NCBI RefSeq assembly: GCF_014648395.1
Contig: NZ_BMRA01000003.1
Location: 544,032 to 608,031, forward strand
Direction: 5' to 3'
Source of the DNA: Micromonospora fulviviridis
GTDB lineage: Bacteria > Actinomycetota > Actinomycetes > Mycobacteriales > Micromonosporaceae
DNA: 64,000 nt
Shown piece after piece: positions 33,624-42,943 of this stretch. Each line of letters begins with the position of its first letter. Within the stretch, counting starts at the first letter, position 1. The notes under the pieces were generated by a model. The model was given only the letters and a program-made list of their open reading frames with translations, did no database searches and had not been told where the DNA came from. The translations under genes were made by a program, and so were the position numbers.

Positions 33624-34151
33624 TCAGGCGAGGGAGACCGTCACGCCGCCGGAGAACGGCGAGTCGTGCAGCTCGAGCTTGGCGAGCTTGACGTTCTTCG
33701 GGATGTCGAAGACGACCACGCCGGTGACCTGGTTGCCGGGGTTGATGTCGTTGAGGAACGTCTCGGCGTTCTTGTTGGCGTAGATGGCGGCCCCGCCGTC
33801 GGCGGAGTACTCGGTGCCGTTGGCGGCGTACGCCTTCTGGCTGCTGCCGTCGAACATCTGCGACTCCTTGCCGATGTTCTTGACGTTGACCGTGACCAGG
33901 CAGAACTGGCCCTGCGCCTTGGCGCCGAGCATGTCAGTGCCGATCTTGGCAACGCCGCACTTGGACGACTTGACCGTGAACTCGAACTTGCCGTCCCGGG
34001 CCGGCTGGCCGATCTTCGCGGTCTTCGGCTTGTCGTCACCCTTGGCGCCCCCGGCGTCGGCCTTGCTGGTGGCGTCATCGGTGGTGCCGGCGCCGCAGCC
34101 GAGCGCGATGAGGCCGGTGGCGAGCAGGGCGAGGGTAGCGATCTTGCGCAT
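33624..34151 (-). CDS. DUF4352 lipoprotein
   Basis: The N-terminus MRKIATLALLATGLIALGCG is a lipoprotein signal peptide with lipobox IALGC, so Cys19 should be acylated. After a charged linker, a DUF4352 immunoglobulin-like domain follows: GKFEFTVKSSKCGVAKIGTD, FCLVTVNVKNIGKESQMFDG, and GNQVTGVVVFDIPKNVKLAK. ATG 34151 has AGGAG seven bases upstream. It lies 81 bp before the anchored repeat protein on the same strand, so the two are probably one surface-protein operon. Confidence 0.88.
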   Translation of the reverse strand: MRKIATLALLATGLIALGCGAGTTDDATSKADAGGAKGDDKPKTAKIGQPARDGKFEFTVKSSKCGVAKIGTDMLGAKAQGQFCLVTVNVKNIGKESQMFDGSSQKAYAANGTEYSADGGAAIYANKNAETFLNDINPGNQVTGVVVFDIPKNVKLAKLELHDSPFSGGVTVSLA

Positions 34152-34618
34152 GCTGAAGCTCCTGTGAAAGAAGGGGAATTGCTGGTCGACTTGCCGGATC
34201 GGTGCTTCGTCGACGCCCATAAATCACAACAGGAGCACTACTTGGAGTCCAGCACTTAGGCTTTGAAGCGCTGATAACCCGGGTTACCAACAAATGGACG
34301 GCACGGCGACACCCGGGCGGTTCCATAGTCGACACGACCAGCGGCGATCCCGAGGCAGGGAGATGCAGAGCTGCTTGATGCCCGCGCCGGCGTCGTCACG
34401 CCGCCCGAGATCGCCACGTCGTCCCGCGGGTGGAGGCGCCCCTCGTAACCACGTGCTACCGCCGGTCTCCGGCTTCGCGCGGCCCTGTCAGGTCGACCGC
34501 AGTCCTCCGCTGTTCACGGCATGGGAGGGCGCCGACCTGCCGCAAGCAGGAGGCCATGGGTCCGCGAGAGGATCCCGAGCCGCCGGCCCACAGCCTCCTT
34601 ACGTCTGAGCCGGTGTCG
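34152..34618. other. Intergenic region between lipoprotein gene and hsdR
   Basis: It holds the TAACCCGGGTTA palindrome (34272-34289) and presumably the promoter of the lipoprotein operon. No gene was supported; the frames in the right half are Pro/Arg-rich shadows. Confidence 0.5.
34272..34289. promoter_or_regulatory. Palindrome, variant of the defence-island operator
   Basis: TGATAACCCGGGTTACCA differs at one base from the perfect palindrome TGATAACCCGGGTTATCA at 42798. It lies 121 bp upstream of the lipoprotein gene. The long shared core (TGATAACCCGGGTTA) and location in the same island suggest the same DNA-binding protein. Confidence 0.6.
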
Positions 34619-37600
34619 CTACTTCGTCGCCGCTCCGGGTGACCACTCGTTGGCGAAGGTCTCCATCTGACGGATGACCAGGTCGACCGCGGCGCGCTCG
34701 TGGTCCGGCGGGTAGTCGTAGCGGGCCAGCAGTCGGCGGATGTGACTGCGCAGCTTGGCGCGTACCGGCTCGCGGGAGAACCAGTCCACCGTGATCGACG
34801 ACTGGATCGACCTCACCAGCTCTCGTGCGATCTCCGCGAGGGTGCCGACGCCCATGAGTTCCGTAGCCGCCCCGTTCTGGGCGACGGCGTCGTAGAAGGC
34901 CAGTTCGGCGTGGTTCAGCGGAGGGTCGAAGTGCTGGCCGCGCCGGGCGTCGGCGGACACCTGCTTGGCCAGCTCGACCAGCTCGACGATCAGCTGCGCG
35001 CTGGTCAGCTGCTGACGCATGTAGCGGTTCATCAGGTCTTCGAGCTGGGCGGAGAAGCGCTCCTGACGAACCACGTTGTGCTTGGTGACCTCACGCATCT
35101 TCCGCTCGATCAGCCGCCGCAGCGCCGCGGCGGCCAGGTGCGGGGTCTCCGAATTCTGCAGGCGCTGCAACGCCACCCCGTTGAGCTCGGTGATGTCGAG
35201 CTTGCCGAGGCCCGCCTCCTCGTAGATGTCGGTGATGTCGGCGGCGTCGACCACCTCGGCGGCGAGCTGGGACAGGTAGCGTTCCACCTCGGCCGTGTTG
35301 GGCAGGCCTTTGGCCTCCCGGTCGGCGGCCTCCTCCTTGACGATCCAGACCCGGACGTCGCGGAAGTAGTGAATGTCGCGGCGCATCCGCTGGATGTCGC
35401 CGGCGCGTTCGGCGAAGTCGCGGCTCGTGGCGCAGAGCGTGTAGAACCGTTCCAGCCGGCCCGCCGCGTCTCGGAAACGCCGATGCAGCGGCTTCGTGCC
35501 GGGTTCGACGTCGTTGCCGGGGGTCTGCGGGTTGCGCAGGAAGTTGGCGGCCTTCTTCACCGCCCGGCGCCAGCGGGTCGGGTCCCTCTCGTCGTCCAGG
35601 ATCTCCCGCCACTTCACCGGGGTCAGCATGGCCTCGAGGACGGAGATCTCGTTGTGCACCTCACTGATGGCACGCTCGATCTCGCGGCCGAGGGTCTGGT
35701 CCTCCTGGTCGCTGGGCGTGTACTCGGTGAGCGCCTTGCGCAGGTTCTCGGTCAGCGGGGCGTAGCCGACCAGCAGGCCGTCCTGCTTCTCGCGGAACCG
35801 GCGGTTGACCCGGGCGAGCGCCTGCATCAGGTTGGCGCCCTTCATCGGCCGGTCCATGTAGATGGTGTGGATCGGCGGCGCATCGTAGCCGGTGAGCAGC
35901 ATCGAGTGCACGATCAGCAGCTCCAGCTCGTCGTTCGGGTCCTTGGCGCGGGCCTGGATGGCCTTCTGCTGCGACGGGCGCAGGTGGTGCGGGCGCAGCA
36001 CCTCCTTGTCGCTGGGTACGCCATGGAAGACGATCTTCATCTTGCCCTTGTCGACGGCAGGGTCCGCCCAGTCGGGCCGCAGCTCCTTGAGGGCGTCGAA
36101 GACGCGGACGCAGATTTCCCGGGTCGCGCAGACGAGCATGGCCTTGCCCGGTCCGCCGAGCTGCGGCCGCATCAGCTCGCGCCGCTTCTCCCAGTGCTCG
36201 ACGAGGTCCTTCGCGAGGGTCTCGACCCGGTCGGGGGCGCCGTAGACGGTGTTCATGGTGGCCGCGTATGCCTCGGCCTTACGCCGCTCCGCGTCGTCCA
36301 GGCTGGCGGTGAGCTTCTCCACCTGCTCGTCGATGCTCTCCGGGTCGATGTCCGGCGGCAGCGACACCGGGATGATTCGCGGCTCGTGGTAGACCCGCAC
36401 GGTCGCCTCGTCGTCGACGGCACGCTTGAGGTCGTACACGTCGATGTAGTCGCCGAAGACGGCGCGGGTGTTCACCTCGGCGGTGGCGATCGGGGTGCCG
36501 GTGAAGGCGATGAACGTGGCGTGCGGCAGAGCGTCGCGGAGATGCCGGGCGTAGCCATCCAGGCTGTCGTAGTGGCTGCGGTGCGCCTCGTCGACGATCA
36601 CCAGGATGTTGCGCCGGTCGGAAAGGAGCGGATGCGGCCTCCCGGCGTCGCGCTCTTCTTTCGTACGCCCGAACTTCTGCAACGTCGTGAAGATGACGCC
36701 GCCGGCGTTCCGGTTCGAGAGCTTGTCCCGTAGTTCAGCGCGGGTGTCGGCCTGCTCCGGCTCCTGGCCCAGCAGCGTCTGGCTATCGAGAAACGTGTCG
36801 AAGAGCTGGTCGTCGAGGTCGTTGCGGTCGGTGAGCACCACGATGGTCGGGTTCTTCAAGGCGGGGTGGCGGGCGGTCAGCGCCGCCGTGCACACCATCT
36901 CCTCGGACTTGCCGGAGCCCTGGGTGTGCCAGACGACGCCCGCCTTCCCGTCGCTCTGCGATGCCCGCACGATGCACTCGACGGCCCGGACAACCGCGAA
37001 GTGTTGGTGCGCCTTCGCGATCCGCTTCGCCTTCGACGTGAAGTTGACGAATCCGCCGGTGAGTTCCAGGAAGCGCCGCTGGTTGAACACTCCGTAGAGG
37101 GCGACAATGAGGGCTTCCGGGCCGTCGTAGTCGGGCGAGGTGGTGTCGACGCGTTCCCCCTCGTCGTCGATGTTCCACGGCGCGAAGTGCTCGTAGGGGG
37201 TGAACGGGGTGCCGTACTTCGCGGTGACCCCGTCGGAGATCAAGCACAGGACGGCGTGCCGGAAGGCGAGCGGGAACTCCGCGAGGTACGCCTGGAGTTG
37301 GGCGTGCGCACCCGTCAGGGTGGTGTTCTCGTCGGCGGCGTTCTTCAGCTCGACGATCGCGACCGGCAGACCGTTGAGGTACAGCACGATGTCGAACCGG
37401 CGTCGGAAGTCGCCGTCGACGATCGTGACCTGGTTGATCGCGCGGTAGACGTTGCGGTCGGGGTCGTCCAGGTCGGCCAGGCGCACGGTGGGGTTGTGCT
37501 CGGCGCCGAACGCGTCGGTGTACGTGATCGAGCGGATGCCATGGACCAGCCGCTCGTGCGCCGCCCGGTTCTCGGCGAACGCCTCCCGGGAGGCCACGTC

Positions 37601-37828
37601 GGTGGCCGCCCGCACCGCGTCGGCGACCGCCGTGGGCGGCAGGTCGGAGTTGAGCCGCTCGACCGCGGCCCGCAGGTCCTCGCCGAGCACGAGATCGGCC
37701 CAGGTCTGTCGCTGCCCCGACCCCGGCGCGAAATCCTTCCCGGCACCCGGCTCCCACCCGAGCTCACCGAGCTGATCCAGCGCGAGCGCCTCCCAGTCCG
37801 CCTCGCTCATCCACCCGCCCGCACCCAT
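34619..37828 (-). CDS. hsdR: Type I restriction endonuclease, R subunit
   Basis: The 1069-residue motor/nuclease subunit of a type I system cuts unmodified DNA after translocation. Its N-terminal RecB-like nuclease has Asp146 (FDIVLYLNG), then Glu160-x-Lys162 (AIVELKN). The helicase has Walker A QGSGKS at 303-308, DEAH at 413-416 and FTGTPI after it, with helicase domain 2 ending before residue 700. The C-terminal helical part binds the M/S complex. ATG 37828 follows GGGAGGGG; ATG 37810 is an alternative. It is the last gene of the operon starting at 42728, 31 bp behind hsdS. Confidence 0.95.
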   Translation of the reverse strand: MGAGGWMSEADWEALALDQLGELGWEPGAGKDFAPGSGQRQTWADLVLGEDLRAAVERLNSDLPPTAVADAVRAATDVASREAFAENRAAHERLVHGIRSITYTDAFGAEHNPTVRLADLDDPDRNVYRAINQVTIVDGDFRRRFDIVLYLNGLPVAIVELKNAADENTTLTGAHAQLQAYLAEFPLAFRHAVLCLISDGVTAKYGTPFTPYEHFAPWNIDDEGERVDTTSPDYDGPEALIVALYGVFNQRRFLELTGGFVNFTSKAKRIAKAHQHFAVVRAVECIVRASQSDGKAGVVWHTQGSGKSEEMVCTAALTARHPALKNPTIVVLTDRNDLDDQLFDTFLDSQTLLGQEPEQADTRAELRDKLSNRNAGGVIFTTLQKFGRTKEERDAGRPHPLLSDRRNILVIVDEAHRSHYDSLDGYARHLRDALPHATFIAFTGTPIATAEVNTRAVFGDYIDVYDLKRAVDDEATVRVYHEPRIIPVSLPPDIDPESIDEQVEKLTASLDDAERRKAEAYAATMNTVYGAPDRVETLAKDLVEHWEKRRELMRPQLGGPGKAMLVCATREICVRVFDALKELRPDWADPAVDKGKMKIVFHGVPSDKEVLRPHHLRPSQQKAIQARAKDPNDELELLIVHSMLLTGYDAPPIHTIYMDRPMKGANLMQALARVNRRFREKQDGLLVGYAPLTENLRKALTEYTPSDQEDQTLGREIERAISEVHNEISVLEAMLTPVKWREILDDERDPTRWRRAVKKAANFLRNPQTPGNDVEPGTKPLHRRFRDAAGRLERFYTLCATSRDFAERAGDIQRMRRDIHYFRDVRVWIVKEEAADREAKGLPNTAEVERYLSQLAAEVVDAADITDIYEEAGLGKLDITELNGVALQRLQNSETPHLAAAALRRLIERKMREVTKHNVVRQERFSAQLEDLMNRYMRQQLTSAQLIVELVELAKQVSADARRGQHFDPPLNHAELAFYDAVAQNGAATELMGVGTLAEIARELVRSIQSSITVDWFSREPVRAKLRSHIRRLLARYDYPPDHERAAVDLVIRQMETFANEWSPGAATK

Positions 37829-37859
37829 CCCGACCCCTCCCCGTGAACCGTTTACTTAC

Positions 37860-39062
37860 CTAAATCGCTTCTTCGACGACCTTCTCGGCGTGCCTGACTC
37901 GCAACCGCCCCGACATCAACTCCGGCAGCAACGTGTCCCGCAGGCGCCTGAGCGTCATTGACTCCAGCAAACGCTGTTCAATGCCCCGATGGAGTGGTGC
38001 TAGCCTTCCTTCAAGTGCTGGCAGTTGGGCATCTGTAATGGATGGAACACCGACATGGCTAAACGTTTTCATATTTACCGTGGAGAAGACGGTGCCATGG
38101 GCAATGCTCAGCATTCGGTCGGATGCCATTCGAACGATATGGAAGAGTACGGCCGGCGGTATTTGGCCGGGGATGAAGGCGTAGCATGACTGATTGAATG
38201 AGGACGCTTTGACTACTCTAGCCACCGCGCCTACAGTTCCGCGAGCCGTTAGTACGACCGACCTGGAGGGTACGGGTTTGGCGCGTGTCATTTGCGCCGC
38301 CTCTTCAGTTATATGTTCCTCCGTCGTTGCTACTACGCCGAAGGAGCTGTTGGCTATATCTTTTGCGGAGGCCCATGGCACTGTGCCGCCCCAATAGCTG
38401 CTGACTGCACGATCCGGGGTTGCGCCTAGAACTGGATTTGCGATATCGGATAAGGGGATCTGAGGGCGTTGACGGGTCGCTTGTTCGAAGAGAGCTGCAG
38501 AGAACCCATCCAGCGTTCCGGCGATGCGGTCGTTGACGGCGATCTTGTCATCAAGTGCCCCGAGAACGTCGACTACAGCATCCTGTCGGTCAAGAGGCGG
38601 GATGCTGATCCGCAGTCGCTGGAGATCCCCGAGGCTGAGGAAGTCAGCCATGTCTGTCTGGCCCTTGAGCGCGTTAGCCTGGATCCAAAACTCGGCACTC
38701 TTGAACCAGTAGTAAAGGAATCGCGACCTTAATGGGCCGTTAGCAGTAGGGCGGAAAAAGCAAAGTTGGGGGCTGTAGGCGAACGCCGGCCCGTCGGGCG
38801 GCATCAGAGCCACTCGCCCTACGGTGCCCTTAGTCGTGAGAACAATATCGCCAGGCCTTGATACCTTTGATTCTTGACCCTGCACATCTCGATTAGGCAT
38901 GCGAGCCTGGAACCCGTATTCGACCCTTCCATCCAAGACATCCGCGACACGCAGGATGGGAAGGTCTTGCCCATTCATGTTTACGGTCCGTGGCCGTCCT
39001 GCGCCGATTTCGATTAGGCGCTCGCTGACCAGTTCAGAGAAGGTCGTAGTGCGGTCAGGCAT
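37860..39062 (-). CDS. hsdS: Type I restriction-modification specificity subunit
   Basis: The 400-residue protein has two target-recognition domains, each with a conserved helical spacer. The first runs to LDRQDAVVDVLGALDDKIAV and the second to LPALEGRLAPLHRGIEQRLL followed by RRLRDTLLPELMSGRLRV. The ATG at 39062 overlaps the hsdM stop by 8 bp and has GGAG eight bases upstream. The body of the gene is visibly richer in A and T than its neighbours, which is usual for exchanged recognition domains. It sets the methylated/cut sequence, which cannot be predicted here. Confidence 0.93.
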   Translation of the reverse strand: MPDRTTTFSELVSERLIEIGAGRPRTVNMNGQDLPILRVADVLDGRVEYGFQARMPNRDVQGQESKVSRPGDIVLTTKGTVGRVALMPPDGPAFAYSPQLCFFRPTANGPLRSRFLYYWFKSAEFWIQANALKGQTDMADFLSLGDLQRLRISIPPLDRQDAVVDVLGALDDKIAVNDRIAGTLDGFSAALFEQATRQRPQIPLSDIANPVLGATPDRAVSSYWGGTVPWASAKDIANSSFGVVATTEEHITEEAAQMTRAKPVPSRSVVLTARGTVGAVARVVKASSFNQSCYAFIPGQIPPAVLFHIVRMASDRMLSIAHGTVFSTVNMKTFSHVGVPSITDAQLPALEGRLAPLHRGIEQRLLESMTLRRLRDTLLPELMSGRLRVRHAEKVVEEAI

Positions 39063-40671
39063 CGAGGCGCTCCAGTTGCTCACGGATGGCGTGCTCGAGG
39101 CGGTTGGACTCCTCGAAGTGGTTGTTCAGCTCCTTTGTAAGGCGAATGATGCGGTCGGTAAATGGCTCAGCGTTGATGTCTTCGTCGGTTTCGGTGGCGC
39201 CGACGTACCGGCCGGGAGTGAGGACGTGGTCGTGGGCGGCTACCTCGTCGAGCTTCGCGGAGTAGCAGAAACCGGGAAGGTTCTCGTACGTCTGGCCCTT
39301 GGTCTTGGCGGACCTGGTTCCGCGCCAGGCGTGGTAGGTGTCCGCGATCTTGGCGATGTCGTCGTCGGTGAGGACGCGCTCGGTGCGGTCGACCATGGTG
39401 CCGAGGGCGCGGGCGTCGATGAAGAGGATCTCGCCGCGCCGGTCGGTCAGCGCCTTCGCGCCTTGCGGGGTCTTGTCCTTGGTCAGGAACCACAGGCAGG
39501 CGGGGATCGCGGTAGTGCGGAACAGGTTCGGCGGGAGGGCGACCATGCAGGCGACCAAGTCCGCCTCGACCATCGCGCGGCGGATGTCGCCTTCGCCGGA
39601 CTGCTTTGAGGACATCGAGCCGTTGGCGAGGACGACGCCCGCGCTGCCGCGGTCGCCTAGCTTGTAGAGGATGTGCTGGAGCCAGGCGTAGTTGGCGTTG
39701 CTCTGCGGCGGCACACCGTAGCGCCAGCGCGGGTCGTTCTCGCGGCGGGCCCAGTCGCTCATGTTGAACGGCGGGTTGGCCATGATGAAGTGGGCCCGCT
39801 GGTCCTGGTGCTTGTCGTCGGAGAACGTGTCGGCCCAGCGGTCGCCGATGCCGACCGGGTCCATGCCGTGGATGGCGAGGTTCATCTTCGCCAGCCGCCA
39901 GGTGCGCTCGTTGGCTTCCTGCCCGTAGACGGCGATGTCATGGGTGTGGTCGCGGCCGGCGCGGGCCTCGACGAACTTCTTGGACTGCACGAACATGCCG
40001 CCGGATCCGCAGCACGGGTCGTAGACCCGGCCCTCGTAGGGCTCCAGCACCTCGACCAGGACCCGCACCACGCTGGACGGGGTGTAGAACTCGCCGGCGC
40101 GCTTGCCCTCGGCGCGGGCGAACTTCTCCAGAAAGTACTCGTACACCTCGCCGAGGACATCCTGCGCCTTGCGGTCGCCGTGGCCGGTGAAGCGGGCGTC
40201 GCTGATCAGGTCGACGAGTTCCTTGAGTCGCTTCTGGTCGACGTTGTCCCGGTTGAAGATCTTCGGGAGGACGCCGGTCAGGGACCGGTTCTCCTGCATG
40301 ATCGCGTCCATGGCGTCGTCGAGCAGCTCGCCGACGCCGCTGGGGGCGTTCTCCACCAGGTAGTCCCAGCGGGCGTTCTCCGGGACCCAGAAGACGTTGG
40401 CGCTGGTGTACTCGTCACGTTCGTCGAGGAACTCGGCGCGGCGGTTCTCCGGGATGTCGGAGAGACTGTCGGCGATCTGGTCGCGGCGCTCGGCGAACGC
40501 GTCCGAGACGTACTTGAGGAAGACCAGGCCGAGGACGAACTCCTTGTACTGCGCGGCGTCCATGGAGCCGCGCAGCTTGTCGGCGGCCTTCCACAGGATG
40601 TCCTGGATCTGCTTGGTGCTGGACATGCCGGGCAGCTCGCCCTGTCCGTTGGCACGTTTCCGTGGGGGCAC
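39055..40671 (-). CDS. hsdM: Type I restriction-modification N6-adenine methyltransferase subunit
   Basis: The 538-residue M subunit has the N-terminal HsdM helical domain (KQIQDILWKAADKLRGSMDA), SAM-binding motif I DPCCGSGGMF at 218-227 and the catalytic NPPF at 299-302. FYTPSSVVRVLVEVL precedes motif I, as in all HsdM. The GTG at 40671 has no strong ribosome-binding site; ATG 40626 is an alternative start. It sits 20 bp behind the HTH/methylase-like gene and overlaps hsdS by 8 bp. Confidence 0.95.
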   Translation of the reverse strand: MPPRKRANGQGELPGMSSTKQIQDILWKAADKLRGSMDAAQYKEFVLGLVFLKYVSDAFAERRDQIADSLSDIPENRRAEFLDERDEYTSANVFWVPENARWDYLVENAPSGVGELLDDAMDAIMQENRSLTGVLPKIFNRDNVDQKRLKELVDLISDARFTGHGDRKAQDVLGEVYEYFLEKFARAEGKRAGEFYTPSSVVRVLVEVLEPYEGRVYDPCCGSGGMFVQSKKFVEARAGRDHTHDIAVYGQEANERTWRLAKMNLAIHGMDPVGIGDRWADTFSDDKHQDQRAHFIMANPPFNMSDWARRENDPRWRYGVPPQSNANYAWLQHILYKLGDRGSAGVVLANGSMSSKQSGEGDIRRAMVEADLVACMVALPPNLFRTTAIPACLWFLTKDKTPQGAKALTDRRGEILFIDARALGTMVDRTERVLTDDDIAKIADTYHAWRGTRSAKTKGQTYENLPGFCYSAKLDEVAAHDHVLTPGRYVGATETDEDINAEPFTDRIIRLTKELNNHFEESNRLEHAIREQLERLDA

Positions 40672-40691
40672 TGTGTGTTCCGTTCTCTCGT

Positions 40692-42728
40692 TCAGGAGTT
40701 CGTACCGTACAGAGTCGTGAGGGTGCCGTCGGCGAAGCCGGTGACGGCGAGTTCGCGCAGTTCGGCGAGGAGGCCGGCCTGCCGTTGCAGTAGGCGCTCG
40801 CGTTCGTCGAGGCGGCGCAGCACCTCGTCCAGGCGGGCCGCCTCGTCCCGGTTCAGGTCGGGAATCGTCACGTCGCGCAGCCGTGGGCCGCGCACCGCGC
40901 CGGGGCTACGTGCCGTGTTGCGGGCAGTGTTTAGCAGGGCCTTCAGCACCCGTGGGGTGAGGGCGTCGCCGGGAGAGATGCGCAGACCCCGGGCCGGAAA
41001 CTCGATCACCGAGAAGCCGTCCTCGTCCAAGAAGGCACCGAACTGGGGCACCGTGGTAACCACGAGGTCACCTGGTTCCGTGAGGGCGACGTGCGGGTAC
41101 TCGGCGGCGAGCGTGAGCCGGTCCACCCAGCGCTTCGACGATCGTGCGACAACCTCCGCGGCGCCGATGACCCGATGGTGACCACGCGGCCCGACATGTT
41201 CGGGTGACAGGCGGTGCCCCGGAAGGAGACGTACCCGGCGAGCCGTGCGTAGTGCGCCGAGGGAGAGCTCCCTCGGCCGCGTTCCATCGCGCTGTACCGC
41301 CCCGGTGTTCAGGGCGCCGTGCTCGTCGGCGTACCGGATGGCTTCTTCCTCGGCTTCGGTGAGACGGCGCTCGATGTCGCCGATCAGCGCGGGCCGGTCG
41401 GTGGCCTGCCGGGCACGCAGCGTCACCGAGGCCGGACCCGGCGACCGCAGCGCCGCGCCGCGGCGCAGGTCGAGGGCGTCGAGCGGAACCACCAGGCCCG
41501 TCCGCGGGTCGTGGCCGTCAGGCCGGTGTCCCTCGGCACGCCACAACAGGATGTCCTCGGCCGCGGTCTCCACGACGCGTTGGTCGAGGGCGGCCTCGCT
41601 GAGGTCGGTCAGCAGCAGGCGGCCCTGGGTGGCGGTAACGGGATCACGGGTCAGCGTCCAGAGTGCGGCGGAGTGGCCGGGGCGGGCGGGAAAGACGCCG
41701 CCGGGGAGCCGCACCACCGCTTCGACGAGTCCACTGGTCAGCAGGTTCGCCCGCCTCGTGATCGCGTCGGTGTCGCGCAGGGCGTCGACCAGGCTCGCGG
41801 CGGAGCCGACCACGACTGCGGTGCAGCCGGGGCCGAGCCGGTCCGCGATGTCACTGATCTTGCTCAGGTCCTCGGCCGGGTCGCGCTGCTCGGTCGGCTG
41901 GTAGGGCAGCCGAGTCACGACCACGTCGACGTCGGCGAACTCGTCATTCAGCTCTTCCGGCACCACCTCGATGTTGAACTCGGGGACACCGGCCAGCAGT
42001 AGCCGACGGCGGATCAGGCGGGCCAGCGCCGCGTCCGGCTGCGCGGCGTTGAAACTCAGCGCCTCCGGCTCCTGGTCGGCCAGCAGTGTGGCGAGGAGGT
42101 CCCCGGGGCCTGCGTACGGGTCGCCGGCCGTGATCCGGCCGTGGGTGCGCATCCGGCCCGGCACATCGGCGGCCAGGCGGATCAGGGTGACCAGGTGTGG
42201 GGTGAGCACGTCGACGTCCAGCTCCGGCCATCCGAGCCGGGTGGCGCTGCCGAGCAGGAACTGGTATGCCCGGCCGACGTCGTAGGCGCCCTCGATCAGC
42301 TGCTCGACCATTCCCGGAAGATCGGCCAGGGCTGGCGCTTCCTGCAGGTCTGAGAGGAGGAAATCGTCCTCCGGGTCGAACCGGCGGGCCGCCTTCAACG
42401 GATCGGTCGACAGGACCTGGCCGGACATCTCGCGCAGGCAGAGAGCGGCGCCCAAGGAGAGCACCAGGCGGCGGCCGCCGTGCTGACGGGCGTACGCAGT
42501 GAGAGTGTGCAGAGCGTGCTCGGCGCGCAAGGTCTCCGGCTCAGCGTTGCCCAGCTTGCGGTCCAGCAGCCAGGTGAGGACCGCGTCGGCGGGGAAGTGC
42601 AGTTGACCGCCGGCGCCGGGGACAGGAGCGGGGAAGTCGGAGTACCGGCGCCGCCAGGTGGTCACCACTGGGCGCTCGACCTGCGCCAACTGGGCGATTT
42701 CGCCGGACGACATGAGCTCGGGCATCAT
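40692..42728 (-). CDS. HTH / degenerate N6-methylase / S-like fusion protein of the type I operon
   Basis: This 678-residue protein opens the type I operon. Residues about 5-35 (MSSGEIAQLAQVERPVVTTW) form a helix-turn-helix. Residues about 195-290 resemble HsdM, with motif I as GDPYAGPGDLL (202-212), but the catalytic NPPF/Y is replaced by TRLPYQP, so it is probably inactive. Residues from about 500 look like an HsdS half (HVGPRGHHRVIGAAEVVARS, ending LDEVLRRLDERERLLQRQAG). It may bind the operon's own promoter or act as an assembly or regulatory subunit. ATG 42728 follows GGAGGTGA; ATG 42725 is equally possible. Confidence 0.82.
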   Translation of the reverse strand: MMPELMSSGEIAQLAQVERPVVTTWRRRYSDFPAPVPGAGGQLHFPADAVLTWLLDRKLGNAEPETLRAEHALHTLTAYARQHGGRRLVLSLGAALCLREMSGQVLSTDPLKAARRFDPEDDFLLSDLQEAPALADLPGMVEQLIEGAYDVGRAYQFLLGSATRLGWPELDVDVLTPHLVTLIRLAADVPGRMRTHGRITAGDPYAGPGDLLATLLADQEPEALSFNAAQPDAALARLIRRRLLLAGVPEFNIEVVPEELNDEFADVDVVVTRLPYQPTEQRDPAEDLSKISDIADRLGPGCTAVVVGSAASLVDALRDTDAITRRANLLTSGLVEAVVRLPGGVFPARPGHSAALWTLTRDPVTATQGRLLLTDLSEAALDQRVVETAAEDILLWRAEGHRPDGHDPRTGLVVPLDALDLRRGAALRSPGPASVTLRARQATDRPALIGDIERRLTEAEEEAIRYADEHGALNTGAVQRDGTRPRELSLGALRTARRVRLLPGHRLSPEHVGPRGHHRVIGAAEVVARSSKRWVDRLTLAAEYPHVALTEPGDLVVTTVPQFGAFLDEDGFSVIEFPARGLRISPGDALTPRVLKALLNTARNTARSPGAVRGPRLRDVTIPDLNRDEAARLDEVLRRLDERERLLQRQAGLLAELRELAVTGFADGTLTTLYGTNS

Positions 42729-42797
42729 GCTCTCACCTCCCCCTGATCGAGGAGCTCCACTGTAGTCATGGGCACCCCTCTGTGATCGAGCAAGCGA

Positions 42798-42815
42798 TGA
42801 TAACCCGGGTTATCA
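42798..42815. promoter_or_regulatory. Perfect 18-bp palindrome upstream of the type I operon
   Basis: TGATAACCCGGGTTATCA is fully self-complementary and lies 70 bp upstream of the first operon gene, also 128 bp before the divergent gene at 42944. It is a strong candidate operator. The HTH domain of the first operon gene is one candidate binder. Confidence 0.7.
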
Positions 42816-42943
42816 GATAGCCCTTTGCCCCCCCGACGTGTATGTCGGTTTCCTAGTTCCAACACAGGACGATGTCTCGCTGAGCAGCAAGAGCAGCAAG
42901 ACCAAGATCAAGATCACCGAGACTGAACGGCAGGGCTGAGACT

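Noticed and set aside
34700..36733. Long plus-strand open frame opposite hsdR
   Set aside because: Antisense shadow of hsdR, whose helicase motifs are on the minus strand.
42838..42939. 33-codon frame (GTG start, Lys/Ser-rich end KTKIKITETERQG) just before the gene at 42944
   Set aside because: No ribosome-binding site and its composition looks random before the Lys-rich end; it may be the upstream leader of 42944 only.
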